A stretch of 64,000 nucleotides of DNA. Origin: Azoarcus sp. L1K30. Lineage in GTDB: Bacteria > Pseudomonadota > Gammaproteobacteria > Burkholderiales > Rhodocyclaceae. Under the pieces are notes generated by a model. The model ran no database searches and was not told the DNA's origin. It saw only the letters and a list, made by a program, of their open reading frames with translations. A program made the position numbers and the translations under genes. Positions 8,643-16,807 of this stretch are shown here, one piece after another (within the stretch, counting starts at the first letter, position 1; the number at the start of each line of letters is the position of its first letter). The stretch lies in the NCBI RefSeq assembly GCF_018122735.1, contig NZ_JAGRRD010000001.1:642282-706281 (forward strand). Direction: 5' to 3'.

Positions 8643-10058
8643 ATGGACTCACACCTCGACTGGTCCGCCTACGAAGGCAGTGACGACAATTTCGGCTTCG
8701 GCTTCGGTTTCGGCGAGTCGTCCAGCCCGCCGCCGACGGCCGGTGATGGCTTTGCCAAGGCGGTCGGGGTCTGCGCCGGCAAACGGCATTGCCTTTCCCT
8801 CGATCCCGGCGTCATGTGTCCGAGTTTCCGGGTCACTCAGGATGAGCGGCACTCCACCCGTCACCGTGCGGAGACCCTGGCTGCCGCGCTCGACGGCCGT
8901 CTGGGTGAGCGCCCCTTTGCCGGAGACGAACTCGCCGCGGCGCTGGACCTGTGCGTCGGCTGCAAGGGGTGCAAGCGCGAGTGTCCGAACGGCGTGGACA
9001 TGGCCTTGCTCAAGGCGGAGGCGCGCGCTCGGCGCTGGACCGGCACGACAGTGCCCCCTTTACGCGAACGCCTGTTTGCCCGCCTTCCCAGGCTTGTACC
9101 GGCACTGTCGAAGTGGCGTGGTCTCTTGCGCTTGCGCGATCGCCTGCCGGGTATCGCATGGCTTGGCGAAGCCGTGCTGGGCCTGTCTGCCAGGCGCACC
9201 ATCCCTTTGCCGGCGAAGCAGAGCTTTCTCTCCGCGGTGTCGGCCGATCGCTTTGGCGAGGGTAGCGCCGGAGAAGTCGTGTTGCTGGTCGATACCTTCA
9301 GCAACCACTTTCACCCCGAGATCGCGCGCGCGGCGCTGGATGTTCTCGTCGCGGGTGGCTACCGCGTGCATCTCGCCCGCAGTTCGGTGCCCGGACGTCC
9401 CCTTTGCTGTGGCCGCAGCTACCTGTCGGGTGGCCTGGTCGAGGACGCTCGCGAAGAAGCCCGGCGCACGCTCGAGGCTCTGTTGCCGTATGCCGCGCGC
9501 GGGCTGCCCGTGATCGGGCTGGAACCCTCCTGTCTGCTCATGTTGCGCGATGAATATCATGCGCTGGGCCTGGGCGGGGCCGTCGCCCAAGTGGCAAGCG
9601 TGGCGATGCTACTGGAGGAGTTTCTCGCGCGCGAAATTGACGGAGGCCGTCTGAACCTGCCGCTCAAGGCGATGGACGCCAGCGAGGTGCTTGTCCATGG
9701 ACACTGTCACCAGAAAGCGTTTGGCCTCATGCCCGCGATGCGGAAAGTGCTGGATCGGGTGCCGGGGCTCAAGGCGGACTTCATCGAGTCCAGTTGCTGC
9801 GGCATGGGTGGCAGTTTCGGCTACGAGGCCGAACATCATGATATTTCGATGGCCATGGCCGAGCTCGACCTGTTGCCCGCGGTGCGCGGCGCGCCAGCCG
9901 GGGTCGTCATCGTGGCCAATGGTACGAGCTGCCGGCAGCAGATCATGGATGGCGCGCAGCGACCGGCTTTGCACATGGCCCAGATCCTGCACCGTGCATT
10001 GTCCATACGGGCAGAGCCGGCTGACGCTAACGGGGTGGAAAGCGCCATCGAGCGGTAA
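8643..10058 (+). CDS. Fe-S/CCG-domain oxidoreductase, resembling the C-terminal half of YdiJ-type FAD-linked oxidases
   Basis: The protein has a cluster-binding segment (cysteines in CAGKRHC and GVMCPSFRVT), a second 4Fe-4S loop (CVGCKGCKRECPNGVDM) and two CCG domains, each with a Cys-Cys motif (RPLCCGR and SSCCGMGGSFGYE). This order is that of the C-terminal half of the about 1000-residue YdiJ/D-2-hydroxyglutarate dehydrogenase-like proteins. The FAD-binding oxidase half is absent: the 296 bp upstream hold no such domain. The N-terminus is a short Gly/Phe/Ser low-complexity stretch. Start 8643 is preferred over 8607 because the family-like sequence begins just after it. It is either an electron-transfer subunit acting with a distant flavoprotein or a truncated relic. 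Confidence 0.75.
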   Translation: MDSHLDWSAYEGSDDNFGFGFGFGESSSPPPTAGDGFAKAVGVCAGKRHCLSLDPGVMCPSFRVTQDERHSTRHRAETLAAALDGRLGERPFAGDELAAALDLCVGCKGCKRECPNGVDMALLKAEARARRWTGTTVPPLRERLFARLPRLVPALSKWRGLLRLRDRLPGIAWLGEAVLGLSARRTIPLPAKQSFLSAVSADRFGEGSAGEVVLLVDTFSNHFHPEIARAALDVLVAGGYRVHLARSSVPGRPLCCGRSYLSGGLVEDAREEARRTLEALLPYAARGLPVIGLEPSCLLMLRDEYHALGLGGAVAQVASVAMLLEEFLAREIDGGRLNLPLKAMDASEVLVHGHCHQKAFGLMPAMRKVLDRVPGLKADFIESSCCGMGGSFGYEAEHHDISMAMAELDLLPAVRGAPAGVVIVANGTSCRQQIMDGAQRPALHMAQILHRALSIRAEPADANGVESAIER

Positions 10059-10108
10059 AGCGGCGGGCCTTCCGGCACGATGGCGGCTGTACGGCGCAGT
10101 CGGTTCGC

Positions 10109-11656
10109 TCACCAGAATGCGATCACCAGCACCAGGGTCAGCGCGGTCAGCATCGCTGCCCCGCGGCGAACGGCAAGGGGGGCGGGCTCGACCTGTGATG
10201 CGTCCACCGCCAGGCGTTGCTCGTCTGTCACGGTTCCGCCCAGCAGTGCCTGCCACAGCGCGCACGCCAGCAGCGTCATGACCAGCAACAGGAAGGCCAC
10301 GACCGTGAAGTGCACCTTGACCCAGCCGAGCTGGGTGGCGACGAACCACGCTGCGCTGACGCCGTGTCCAGTGATCAGGCCGGCAAACGCGGCATTGGCG
10401 GACAGTCGTCCGGAGAGCATGCCCGCGGCAAAGACCGCCACCAGCGGAGGCGTTACGTAGGCGAACGCTTGCTGCAGATAGGCGAACAGACCGGGAAAGC
10501 GGTCGATGGCCGGCGCCCACAGCGCGGCGATGAACATCATGCCCAGCGTCGTGTAGCGGCCGAGCCGTGCCAGCGCCCGGGCGTCCAGTTTCGGGCGGCG
10601 TGGCTGCACGAAATCGCAGATCACCAGGGTCGATGCGGAGTTGAGGGCCGAGTCCACGCTCGACATGATCGCAGCGAGCAAGCCGGTCAGCATCAAACCG
10701 GCCAGCCCAGGGGGCGCGAAGTGTCCGATCAGGCGGGGGAATACTGTGTCCGGACGTTCGAGGTCGGAGAACAGTGCGACGGCCATCGCGCCGGGCAGGA
10801 CCATGAGAAACAGTGGCAACAGCTTGAGTGCAGCGGCAATGAGTGCGCCACGCCCGGCAGTGCCGATATCGCGTGCCCCCAGCAGTCGCTGGCAGACATA
10901 CTGGTTCATGGTCCAGTAGTAGAAGCCCAGGATCGGCAGCCCCAGCAAGGTACCGAGCCAGGGCAGGGCTTCGTCGTCGAGTGGGCGGATGAGCGAGAGC
11001 TTCTCCGCCGGCACGCGCGCCAGGACCTGTGCCCAGGAGTAGTCGAATTCGGCAAAGACGAGTACGAACAGGATCGCCGAACCCACCAACAAGACCAGCG
11101 ATTGGAGAACATCGGTGTAAGCCACCGCCCGCAAGCCGCCCGCAGCGGTGTAGATGCCGGCGAACACGGCCAGCGCTGCGCACGTGGGGCCCAGTGACAG
11201 CCCTGGTACGAACAGCATCAGGACCAGGGCGCCCGCGTAAAGACTGCCGGCCGTGTCGAGGAAGACGCTCAGAATCAGGCTGGTGCCGGAGAGGTAGCGG
11301 CGCAGGCGCGCGTCGAAGCGCTGTTCGAGCAGTTCCGGCACCGTGGTGATGCGCCGACCGATGAGCACGGGGGCCACGAACACGGCAGTGAATACGAGTA
11401 CCAGCGCAGCCATCCATTCATAGTTTGCCACCGAAATGCCGGTCGACCACGCGGCGCCGGGCAAACCGATCAGCGTCGTGGACGAGATGTTCGATGCGAA
11501 CAGCGACAGGCCGATGACGCCGGCGCCCAGCGTGCGTCCGGCGAGAAACAGTTCGTCCGCGTCAGGATGTCTGCGCGTGACGCGGATACAGACCGCGACG
11601 ACTACCACGAGGTAGACCGCCACGATGACGTAGTCGATGGTATGAAGGGCATTCAT
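10109..11656 (-). CDS. Sodium:solute symporter (SSS family)
   Basis: This 515-residue polytopic inner-membrane protein has about 13-14 hydrophobic helices. Family features are the FLAGRTLGAGVIGLSLFASN segment after helix 1 with ISSTTLIG, FYYWTMNQYVCQRLLGA in the middle, and SSVDSALNSASTL later. These resemble the SGLT-like branch that couples sodium entry to uptake of sugars or related solutes. The substrate cannot be read from the sequence. It is convergent with the Fe-S gene (50-bp gap) and has no enzyme partner beside it. Confidence 0.88.
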   Translation of the reverse strand: MNALHTIDYVIVAVYLVVVVAVCIRVTRRHPDADELFLAGRTLGAGVIGLSLFASNISSTTLIGLPGAAWSTGISVANYEWMAALVLVFTAVFVAPVLIGRRITTVPELLEQRFDARLRRYLSGTSLILSVFLDTAGSLYAGALVLMLFVPGLSLGPTCAALAVFAGIYTAAGGLRAVAYTDVLQSLVLLVGSAILFVLVFAEFDYSWAQVLARVPAEKLSLIRPLDDEALPWLGTLLGLPILGFYYWTMNQYVCQRLLGARDIGTAGRGALIAAALKLLPLFLMVLPGAMAVALFSDLERPDTVFPRLIGHFAPPGLAGLMLTGLLAAIMSSVDSALNSASTLVICDFVQPRRPKLDARALARLGRYTTLGMMFIAALWAPAIDRFPGLFAYLQQAFAYVTPPLVAVFAAGMLSGRLSANAAFAGLITGHGVSAAWFVATQLGWVKVHFTVVAFLLLVMTLLACALWQALLGGTVTDEQRLAVDASQVEPAPLAVRRGAAMLTALTLVLVIAFW

Positions 11657-11760
11657 CCGCGAATTCCGTTGTCGTGGTGGAAGCGGCGCCTTTATGCAGG
11701 AAGCGAAACCGCCCTTATTGACCCGGCGACGAAACAGATGAAGTCATTGTCGGCACCGGG

Positions 11761-11851
11761 TTCCTCCCCCTTCAAGGGGGAGGCTAGGAGGGGGATGGGT
11801 CAATGCTGCGTCGGGGGAACCCATCCCCACCCCCCCCTTGAAGGGGAGGGA
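11761..11851. repeat. Dispersed GC-rich palindromic repeat (inverted pair)
   Basis: The left arm begins CCTCCCCCTTCAAGGGGGAG and runs on to GGGGATGGGT. The right arm, read on the other strand, repeats the same order (CTCCCCTTCAAGGG, then GGGGATGGGT). The left arm recurs almost unchanged at 63953-63993. It is therefore a genome-dispersed, REP-like element, here as a facing pair able to form a large stem. Confidence 0.85.
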
Positions 11852-11891
11852 GCGACCGTGCTGAACTCCAGCATTCGTCATCCAATTGATT

Positions 11892-11918
11892 GCCGGGTTA
11901 ATAACCCGGCGCCTTTTT
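11892..11918 (+). terminator. Terminator-like hairpin without an obvious upstream gene
   Basis: GCCGGGTT, loop AAT, AACCCGGC forms a perfect 8-bp stem and is followed by GCC and five T residues. On the plus strand this has the form of an intrinsic terminator, yet no plus-strand gene ends nearby. It could end a small RNA or a leader of the 12077 gene, or belong to the adjacent repeat. Confidence 0.5.
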
Positions 11919-12076
11919 CAGGAAAACATGAACGCGGGCCATTGTGCAAGGGTGGAGGTGGGAGCGGGCCGACGAAGCCGGACAACGAATCGCATCTTGT
12001 CATTGCTTCGAGCAGCGCAGGGCATCGACAATAATGCGCTACGGCTTGCCAAGGCCATCCTGAACCCGGAAATTTC

Positions 12077-13384
12077 ATGCAACTTCCCGCGCGCAAGCAT
12101 GCCGATCGTCTGGCCGCGCTGCTGATCCTGACGATGGCCATCGTCGCCATGCTCTCCGGTGCCCGCATCGGCGTGCCCGTGTGGCTCGGCGGACTGGCCG
12201 CGTGGGCAGCAGTGGCGTTGATGTGGCCGGGACTCGACCGTCGCCAGCGGCGACTGTCCTGGGGCTTGATCGGTATCGGCCTTGCCGCACTGCTGTGGGC
12301 GGGCTGGCAGACCGGCCAGTGGTACTGGATGGGCATATTGACGAAGAACGTCACCCTGCTCGGCATGCTCGCGGCGGTGAGTTTTCTCCAACTGCTTGGA
12401 CTCGGGGGCGACGATGAAGCGCCGCCGCGCGGCCGCGGTGCGTTGTGGCGCACGATTGTAGGCGTACACGCGTTTGGCGCGATCATCAATCTGTCCGCGG
12501 TGTTCATCATGGCGGACAGGGTGGCGGCGGGCCGCACGCCGTCCATCGCGCAGCTCGGCGCGCTGACGCGAGGTTTTCTTGGCGCCGCCTTGTGGTCGCC
12601 GTTCTTCGCCGCCACCGCCGTCGCGCTCACCAATGCGCCCGGCGCCACCCTGGGCGAACTGGCGGTCGCGGGTATTCCCCTGGCCCTGGTGTTGATCGTC
12701 CTGGCGGCACGCGACCTGCTGCGCGAGCACGATAATGGGCGCGATTTCGTCGGCTATCCGATGCATCTGGCCAGCCTGGGGGTGCCGCTCGCGCTCGCGC
12801 TGATCGTCATCGCAGGCCACTTTCTGCTGTCTTCGTGGTCGACGCTGGCCATCATTACGATCGCTGCGCCCTTGATGGTGAGCGGCATCGTGATCCGGCG
12901 CAACGGCTTCGGTGCAGGGAGTGCGCAGTTGGCGCGTCATGCAGTACGGCGCCTGCCAGCCATGCGCGGCGAGATGTCACTGTTTCTGGCCGCGGCCGTA
13001 TTCGCGACCGGCCTGGAGGCGCTCATCGCGAGCAGCGGCGGCTGGCTGCCCTGGGCGCACGTGGGCGCGTTGCAGGCGGCACTTGTACTCGCCGGCATGA
13101 TTTTCTTCTGCATTCTGGGTTTCCACGCGGTGATCTCCATCACCACCGTGGCCGCATGGCTGGCTCCGCTCAATCCCGACCCGGTGCTGATGGCTGCGGT
13201 TTATGTCCAGTGCTGGGCCATCGGCCTGGCGGCCAGTCCGATGTCGGGTATCCATCTTGCCCTGCAGGGGCGTTACGGCGTGTCGGGGGCGCTCATGGCG
13301 CGGGCCAATGCACGCTACTGCCTGCAGGCCTACGGGGCCGCCGTGGTCGCGCTGTTTGCGATTTCATGGTGGCGCGGGGTCTGA
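12077..13384 (+). CDS. Polytopic membrane protein, possible anion/carboxylate transporter
   Basis: The 435-residue protein is strongly hydrophobic, with roughly 11-12 transmembrane helices and only short loops. The symmetrical layout and a discontinuous helix-like GMIFFCILGFHAVISITTVA stretch recall ion-transporter superfamily permeases (dicarboxylate or citrate type), but I see no diagnostic motif. It precedes, on the same strand, an ABC-type binding protein from which it is separated by 109 bp. The family assignment is inference. Confidence 0.6.
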   Translation: MQLPARKHADRLAALLILTMAIVAMLSGARIGVPVWLGGLAAWAAVALMWPGLDRRQRRLSWGLIGIGLAALLWAGWQTGQWYWMGILTKNVTLLGMLAAVSFLQLLGLGGDDEAPPRGRGALWRTIVGVHAFGAIINLSAVFIMADRVAAGRTPSIAQLGALTRGFLGAALWSPFFAATAVALTNAPGATLGELAVAGIPLALVLIVLAARDLLREHDNGRDFVGYPMHLASLGVPLALALIVIAGHFLLSSWSTLAIITIAAPLMVSGIVIRRNGFGAGSAQLARHAVRRLPAMRGEMSLFLAAAVFATGLEALIASSGGWLPWAHVGALQAALVLAGMIFFCILGFHAVISITTVAAWLAPLNPDPVLMAAVYVQCWAIGLAASPMSGIHLALQGRYGVSGALMARANARYCLQAYGAAVVALFAISWWRGV

Positions 13385-13493
13385 CCTGTGTGGGGGCGAT
13401 AGATGCGGGGTGCCTGGAAGTTTGAGTCAAATGGATATTCCATCATAATTCGTAAAGCGGCACTCGATCCGCAACCCAAGGAGACAGCACATA

Positions 13494-14630
13494 ATGAATA
13501 TTCGGCTTCAATCCATTGGCATGGCTATTTTTGCCCTTGTCATCGTCGGTGCCGTACCAGGTGCAGCAGCTGGCGAAATCGTGATAGGTCAGGTGGCACC
13601 TTTCAGCGGCACCCTGGCGCCGACGGGAAATGACGTCAGGCTCGGTATCCAGGCTTATTTTTCAAGGATCAATGCCGAAGGCGGTATCCGCGGCAATACC
13701 CTGCGACTTGTCAGCCGCGACGATGGATACCGGGTCGAGGACACACTCAAGCAGACCACCGCGCTGATCGAGCACGATGCGCCGGTTGCGCTGGTCGGCT
13801 TCGTCGGGACCGGCAACGTCGACGCTTTGCGCAAGGCCGGCACCCTCGATCGCGCCGGCATACCGCTGGTGGGTGTGCGCTCGGGCGCCTCCGTGCTGCG
13901 CAAGCCCGTTCCCGAGCGGATTTTCCATACGCGGGCGAGCTATGCCGCGGAGGTCGATACCATCGTGCGCCAGATGAGCGTCATGGGGCTCAAGCGCATT
14001 GCGGTCTTCCACCAGAACGATCCGTTCGGTGAGGATGGCGTCAGTGCGGCGCAAGCGGCACTCTCCGCGGCGCGAATTGAACTTGTCGCCACCGGCGCCT
14101 ACGAGAAGGGGGGTACCGAGGTGGCAGCGGCCGTTGAGAAGATTACCGCCGCGAAGCCTGACGGCGTGATCCTGGTGGCCAATACGGCGGCCAGTGCGGC
14201 ATTCGTGAAGGCCATGCGCGAGCGTGGCAGTGCCGCGATGGTGATTGCACTGTCGGTGACGGCCGGACCGCAGGTCGCCGAGGCGATTGGCAACACGCTG
14301 GCCCATGGGCTGGGCATTGTGCAGGTGGTGCCCAAGCCGCAATCGATCGCCTACGCCATCACGCGCCAGCTCGACGAGGACCTCAAGCGGATTGGCAGCA
14401 AGACGTCCGCAAACCACACCGTGCTCGAGGGCTACATCATGGCCAAGGTGCTGGTGGAAGGTATCCGGCGGGCGGGGGAACCCACCCCCGCGCGCATTGT
14501 CGCCGCCCTCAATGGGCTGGGTTCGTATGATGCCGGTGGGGTGACGATCCGTTATGCACAGAACGACCACACCGGATCGGACTACACGGATATCTCGATC
14601 ATCGATCGCAATGGCCAGATGATTCGCTGA
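13494..14630 (+). CDS. Periplasmic branched-chain-amino-acid-type binding protein (LivK-like)
   Basis: This 378-residue protein starts with a signal peptide ending AAAGEIV at about residues 20-26. The mature part is a type I periplasmic binding protein (Peripla_BP_6): IGQVAPFSGTLAPTGNDVR is the typical first lobe and VFHQNDPFGEDG the hinge region. It would bind amino acids, amides or aromatic acids. No permease or ATPase genes lie beside it, so it is an orphan receptor, which is common in betaproteobacteria. Its last 32 bp overlap the convergent gene 14599-15312. Confidence 0.88.
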   Translation: MNIRLQSIGMAIFALVIVGAVPGAAAGEIVIGQVAPFSGTLAPTGNDVRLGIQAYFSRINAEGGIRGNTLRLVSRDDGYRVEDTLKQTTALIEHDAPVALVGFVGTGNVDALRKAGTLDRAGIPLVGVRSGASVLRKPVPERIFHTRASYAAEVDTIVRQMSVMGLKRIAVFHQNDPFGEDGVSAAQAALSAARIELVATGAYEKGGTEVAAAVEKITAAKPDGVILVANTAASAAFVKAMRERGSAAMVIALSVTAGPQVAEAIGNTLAHGLGIVQVVPKPQSIAYAITRQLDEDLKRIGSKTSANHTVLEGYIMAKVLVEGIRRAGEPTPARIVAALNGLGSYDAGGVTIRYAQNDHTGSDYTDISIIDRNGQMIR

Positions 14631-15312
14631 CATGCGTGCCGGTCGCGCGTCTGCGGGCAATAATTTCTTCCCGTCTGGTACGCGATCCGGCGAGGCGTTG
14701 CCGTGCCATTTCCAGCGTGCCGGGCGAGGCCTCTTCAGGCGCACCTGCGCTGAAGGGCGGTTCGGGCGCATACTCAAGCGCGAGTTGCACGATTTCGGCT
14801 TCAGGCTGTCCGGCCAGTTCCGCGATGACGGCCAGTCCGAAGTCGATGCCGGAGGTCACGCCGCCGGCCGTGATCAGATTGCCGTCACGTACGATGCGCC
14901 CGCGGGTCGGAATGGCGCCAAAGTGATCGAGGAAGTCGAGCGCGTTCCAGTGCGTCGTGGCACGCTTGCCCTGGAGCAGGCCGGCGGCCCCCAGCACCAG
15001 GGAACCCGTGCACACCGAAGTGACGTAGCGGGCCTGTGAGGCCTGAGCGCGGATGAAGCGGAGCGTTTCCTCGTCTTCCAGCAGTGCATTGACGCCGCTA
15101 CCACCCGGGACGCAAAGCACGTCCAGAGGTGGGCAGTCGTCAAAGCCGAGGGTGGGTTTCAACCATAGCCCGGTGGCGCTGCGAACCGGGCCGAGGTCCT
15201 TCCACAGCAGATCGACGGTTGCGCCTTGTGTCGTGGCGAAGACCTCGTAGGGGCCGGTCAGGTCGAGTTGCTGAACATCGGGGAAGGCGAGAATGCCGAA
15301 GCGAATGGCCAT
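14599..15312 (-). CDS. Isonitrile hydratase-like DJ-1/PfpI family protein
   Basis: The 237-residue protein matches InhA, which hydrates isonitriles to N-substituted formamides. It shares QQLDLTGPYEVFA near the N-terminus, LLWKDLGPVRSATGL, DVLCVPGGSGVNAL, and the nucleophile elbow VTSVCTGSLVLGAAGLL with the catalytic Cys. It also has GKRATTHWNA and the ITAGGVTSGIDFGL segment. The extended C-terminus EYAPEPPFSAG is typical of the InhA group. It is divergent from a GlxA-type regulator with palindromes between them, so that regulator probably controls it. Confidence 0.85.
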   Translation of the reverse strand: MAIRFGILAFPDVQQLDLTGPYEVFATTQGATVDLLWKDLGPVRSATGLWLKPTLGFDDCPPLDVLCVPGGSGVNALLEDEETLRFIRAQASQARYVTSVCTGSLVLGAAGLLQGKRATTHWNALDFLDHFGAIPTRGRIVRDGNLITAGGVTSGIDFGLAVIAELAGQPEAEIVQLALEYAPEPPFSAGAPEEASPGTLEMARQRLAGSRTRREEIIARRRATGTHVSESSGHCDR

Positions 15313-15328
15313 GGTGGTATCTCCGTGA

Positions 15329-15376
15329 TTGACGAGGACAAGCGTATCCCGTCAAGCTGTGGCGAATTGGCCAATT
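15329..15376. promoter_or_regulatory. Two palindromes between the isonitrile hydratase-like gene and its divergent regulator
   Basis: TTGACG (15329-15334) is mirrored by CGTCAA (15350-15355) with a 15-bp spacer. AATTGGCCAATT at 15365-15376 is a perfect 12-bp palindrome. Both lie in the 76-bp divergent intergenic space and are good operator candidates for the AraC-type regulator or its promoters. Confidence 0.5.
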
Positions 15377-15388
15377 ACCCCTCGAATC

Positions 15389-16351
15389 ATGCCAGATTGC
15401 CCGATACGCCGGATCGAGATCCTCGCCTTTCCCGACGCACAGGTGCTCGATGTGACCGGGCCCATGCAGGTCTTCTCCACCGCCAACGACCTCGCACCGG
15501 CGAGACAACGACCCTACGCGCTGGCGATCGTGGCCGAGACCGAAGAGATCGCCACCACCTCCGGGCTGGTGCTCAAAGCGAGCCGCTTGCCGGCCCATGA
15601 TCTGCCTGTCCATACCCTGATCGTTTCCGGCGGACGGGGCGTCAATGGCGCCAGTGAACGCAGAGCGCTGGTGGAATGGGTGCGTCTGCGTGCGGCGAGT
15701 GCAGAACGCACCGCCTCGGTGTGCAGTGGCGCCTTTCTGCTGGCCACCGCGGGGCTGCTCGATGGGCGCCGTGCGGTGACTCACTGGCAGCGCTGTGCGG
15801 AATTCTCGCAGCGCTTTCCCGATGTCAGGCTCGACCCCGATCCGATCTTCATCCGCGACGGCGCGATCTGGACCTCCGCCGGCGTGACTGCGGGCATCGA
15901 TCTGGCGCTCGCCATGGTCGAGGCCGACCTCGGGCGCGAAACCGCACTGGCCGTGGCCCGCCAACTGGTGGTGTTCCTCAGGCGTCCCGGCGGTCAGGCG
16001 CAGTTCAGTGTGGCGCTGACACTGCACGACGGCGACGGCCGCTTTGACCGCCTTCACGCCTGGATCCTGGAGAACCTGGGCGCGGACCTGTCGCTGCCCG
16101 TTCTCGCCGAGCAGTGCAATATGAGCGCCCGCAGCTTTTCGCGCCACTATCGCAAACTCACCGGACGTACGCCCGCCACTGCGATCGAGGCCATGCGGGT
16201 CGAATCCGCGCGTCGCCTGCTCGAGGGCGGTGCGTCGGTCGCGCAAGCCGCCCGGCGATGCGGCTTCGGCTCCGAAGAAACCATGCGGCGTGCGTTTCTG
16301 CGTGGTGTCGGCGCAAGTCCGCAGGCCTACCGCGAGCGGTTTTCGGGTTAG
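15389..16351 (+). CDS. GlxA-family transcriptional regulator (DJ-1/PfpI domain plus AraC helix-turn-helix)
   Basis: The protein has 320 residues from the start used here. The N-terminal two-thirds is a DJ-1/PfpI-like domain (EILAFPDAQVLDVTGPMQVF, SVCSGAFLLATAGLLDGRRA, TSAGVTAGIDLAL). The C-terminal third is an AraC-type double helix-turn-helix (LSLPVLAEQCNMSARSFSRH and VAQAARRCGFGSEETMRRAF). Such regulators sense small metabolites and usually activate a neighbouring gene, here the divergent isonitrile hydratase-like gene. Start 15389 is chosen because the family N-terminus begins there; an in-frame start at 15329 would add 20 unrelated residues. Confidence 0.88.
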   Translation: MPDCPIRRIEILAFPDAQVLDVTGPMQVFSTANDLAPARQRPYALAIVAETEEIATTSGLVLKASRLPAHDLPVHTLIVSGGRGVNGASERRALVEWVRLRAASAERTASVCSGAFLLATAGLLDGRRAVTHWQRCAEFSQRFPDVRLDPDPIFIRDGAIWTSAGVTAGIDLALAMVEADLGRETALAVARQLVVFLRRPGGQAQFSVALTLHDGDGRFDRLHAWILENLGADLSLPVLAEQCNMSARSFSRHYRKLTGRTPATAIEAMRVESARRLLEGGASVAQAARRCGFGSEETMRRAFLRGVGASPQAYRERFSG

Positions 16352-16402
16352 CGTGGTGCGCCCGCGCACCGGCTGTCCGTCAGCCGGCGTTCGCGGGTGT
16401 GC

Positions 16403-16684
16403 TCAGCAGGTCTTGCCGGCGCGGCCCGGGTGACCGGAGACGCGTCGCGAGGGGTGAGCGGGCGTCACTGACTTGCCGCCCAGCAGGGCGCGCATGGCCT
16501 GTGCCGGCATTGCCAGCACGATTGCGAACATGCGGGCGACGAAGGTGTCGATCGCAGCGCGGCGCAGCGAGGCTGCCTGTGTGCGCGTACCTTCGAAATC
16601 GAAGTCGCGCAGGTCGACTCCCTGTGGAGGGAGATTGGTCGTGGCTTGGCTCGTGGTTTGTGGCGTGTTGCGGGTCGGGGTCAT
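16403..16684 (-). CDS. Small protein of unknown function divergent from a LysR regulator
   Basis: This 93-residue protein is not recognised. A polar N-terminus rich in Thr, Gln and Asn is followed by an amphipathic or membrane-associating helix (FVARMFAIVLAMPAQAMRAL) and a basic tail ending in Cys. A good Shine-Dalgarno (GAGGAG, 7 nt before the ATG) supports the start. It is divergent from the LysR gene at 16808, with a LysR-like operator between them, so it may be the target of that regulator. Confidence 0.65.
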   Translation of the reverse strand: MTPTRNTPQTTSQATTNLPPQGVDLRDFDFEGTRTQAASLRRAAIDTFVARMFAIVLAMPAQAMRALLGGKSVTPAHPSRRVSGHPGRAGKTC

Positions 16685-16763
16685 GGCGAGCTCCTCATCG
16701 GCGGGTGCTTGAACTCTATTTCGTTGATGTGGTGCCCGAAACGAGACGAATTGCAGATCGGCT

Positions 16764-16778
16764 TTGCAAATTCTGCAA
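16764..16778. promoter_or_regulatory. LysR-type operator candidate
   Basis: TTGCAAATTCTGCAA is a perfect inverted repeat (TTGCA, 5-bp spacer, TGCAA) that contains a T-N11-A core. It lies 29 bp before the LysR start and between the two divergent genes, the usual place for a LysR-family binding site. Confidence 0.6.
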
Positions 16779-16807
16779 GGCTCGATGGCTTGGCGCATAA
16801 TGCGCAC

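Larger units (their letters stand above)
11657..12076. other. 420-bp intergenic region with two palindromic structures
   Basis: The gap separates two divergent membrane-protein genes. It holds a GC-rich repeat of inverted design at 11761-11851 and a perfect hairpin followed by a T tract at 11892-11918. No further gene is apparent. The promoters of both flanking genes must lie here. Confidence 0.7.
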
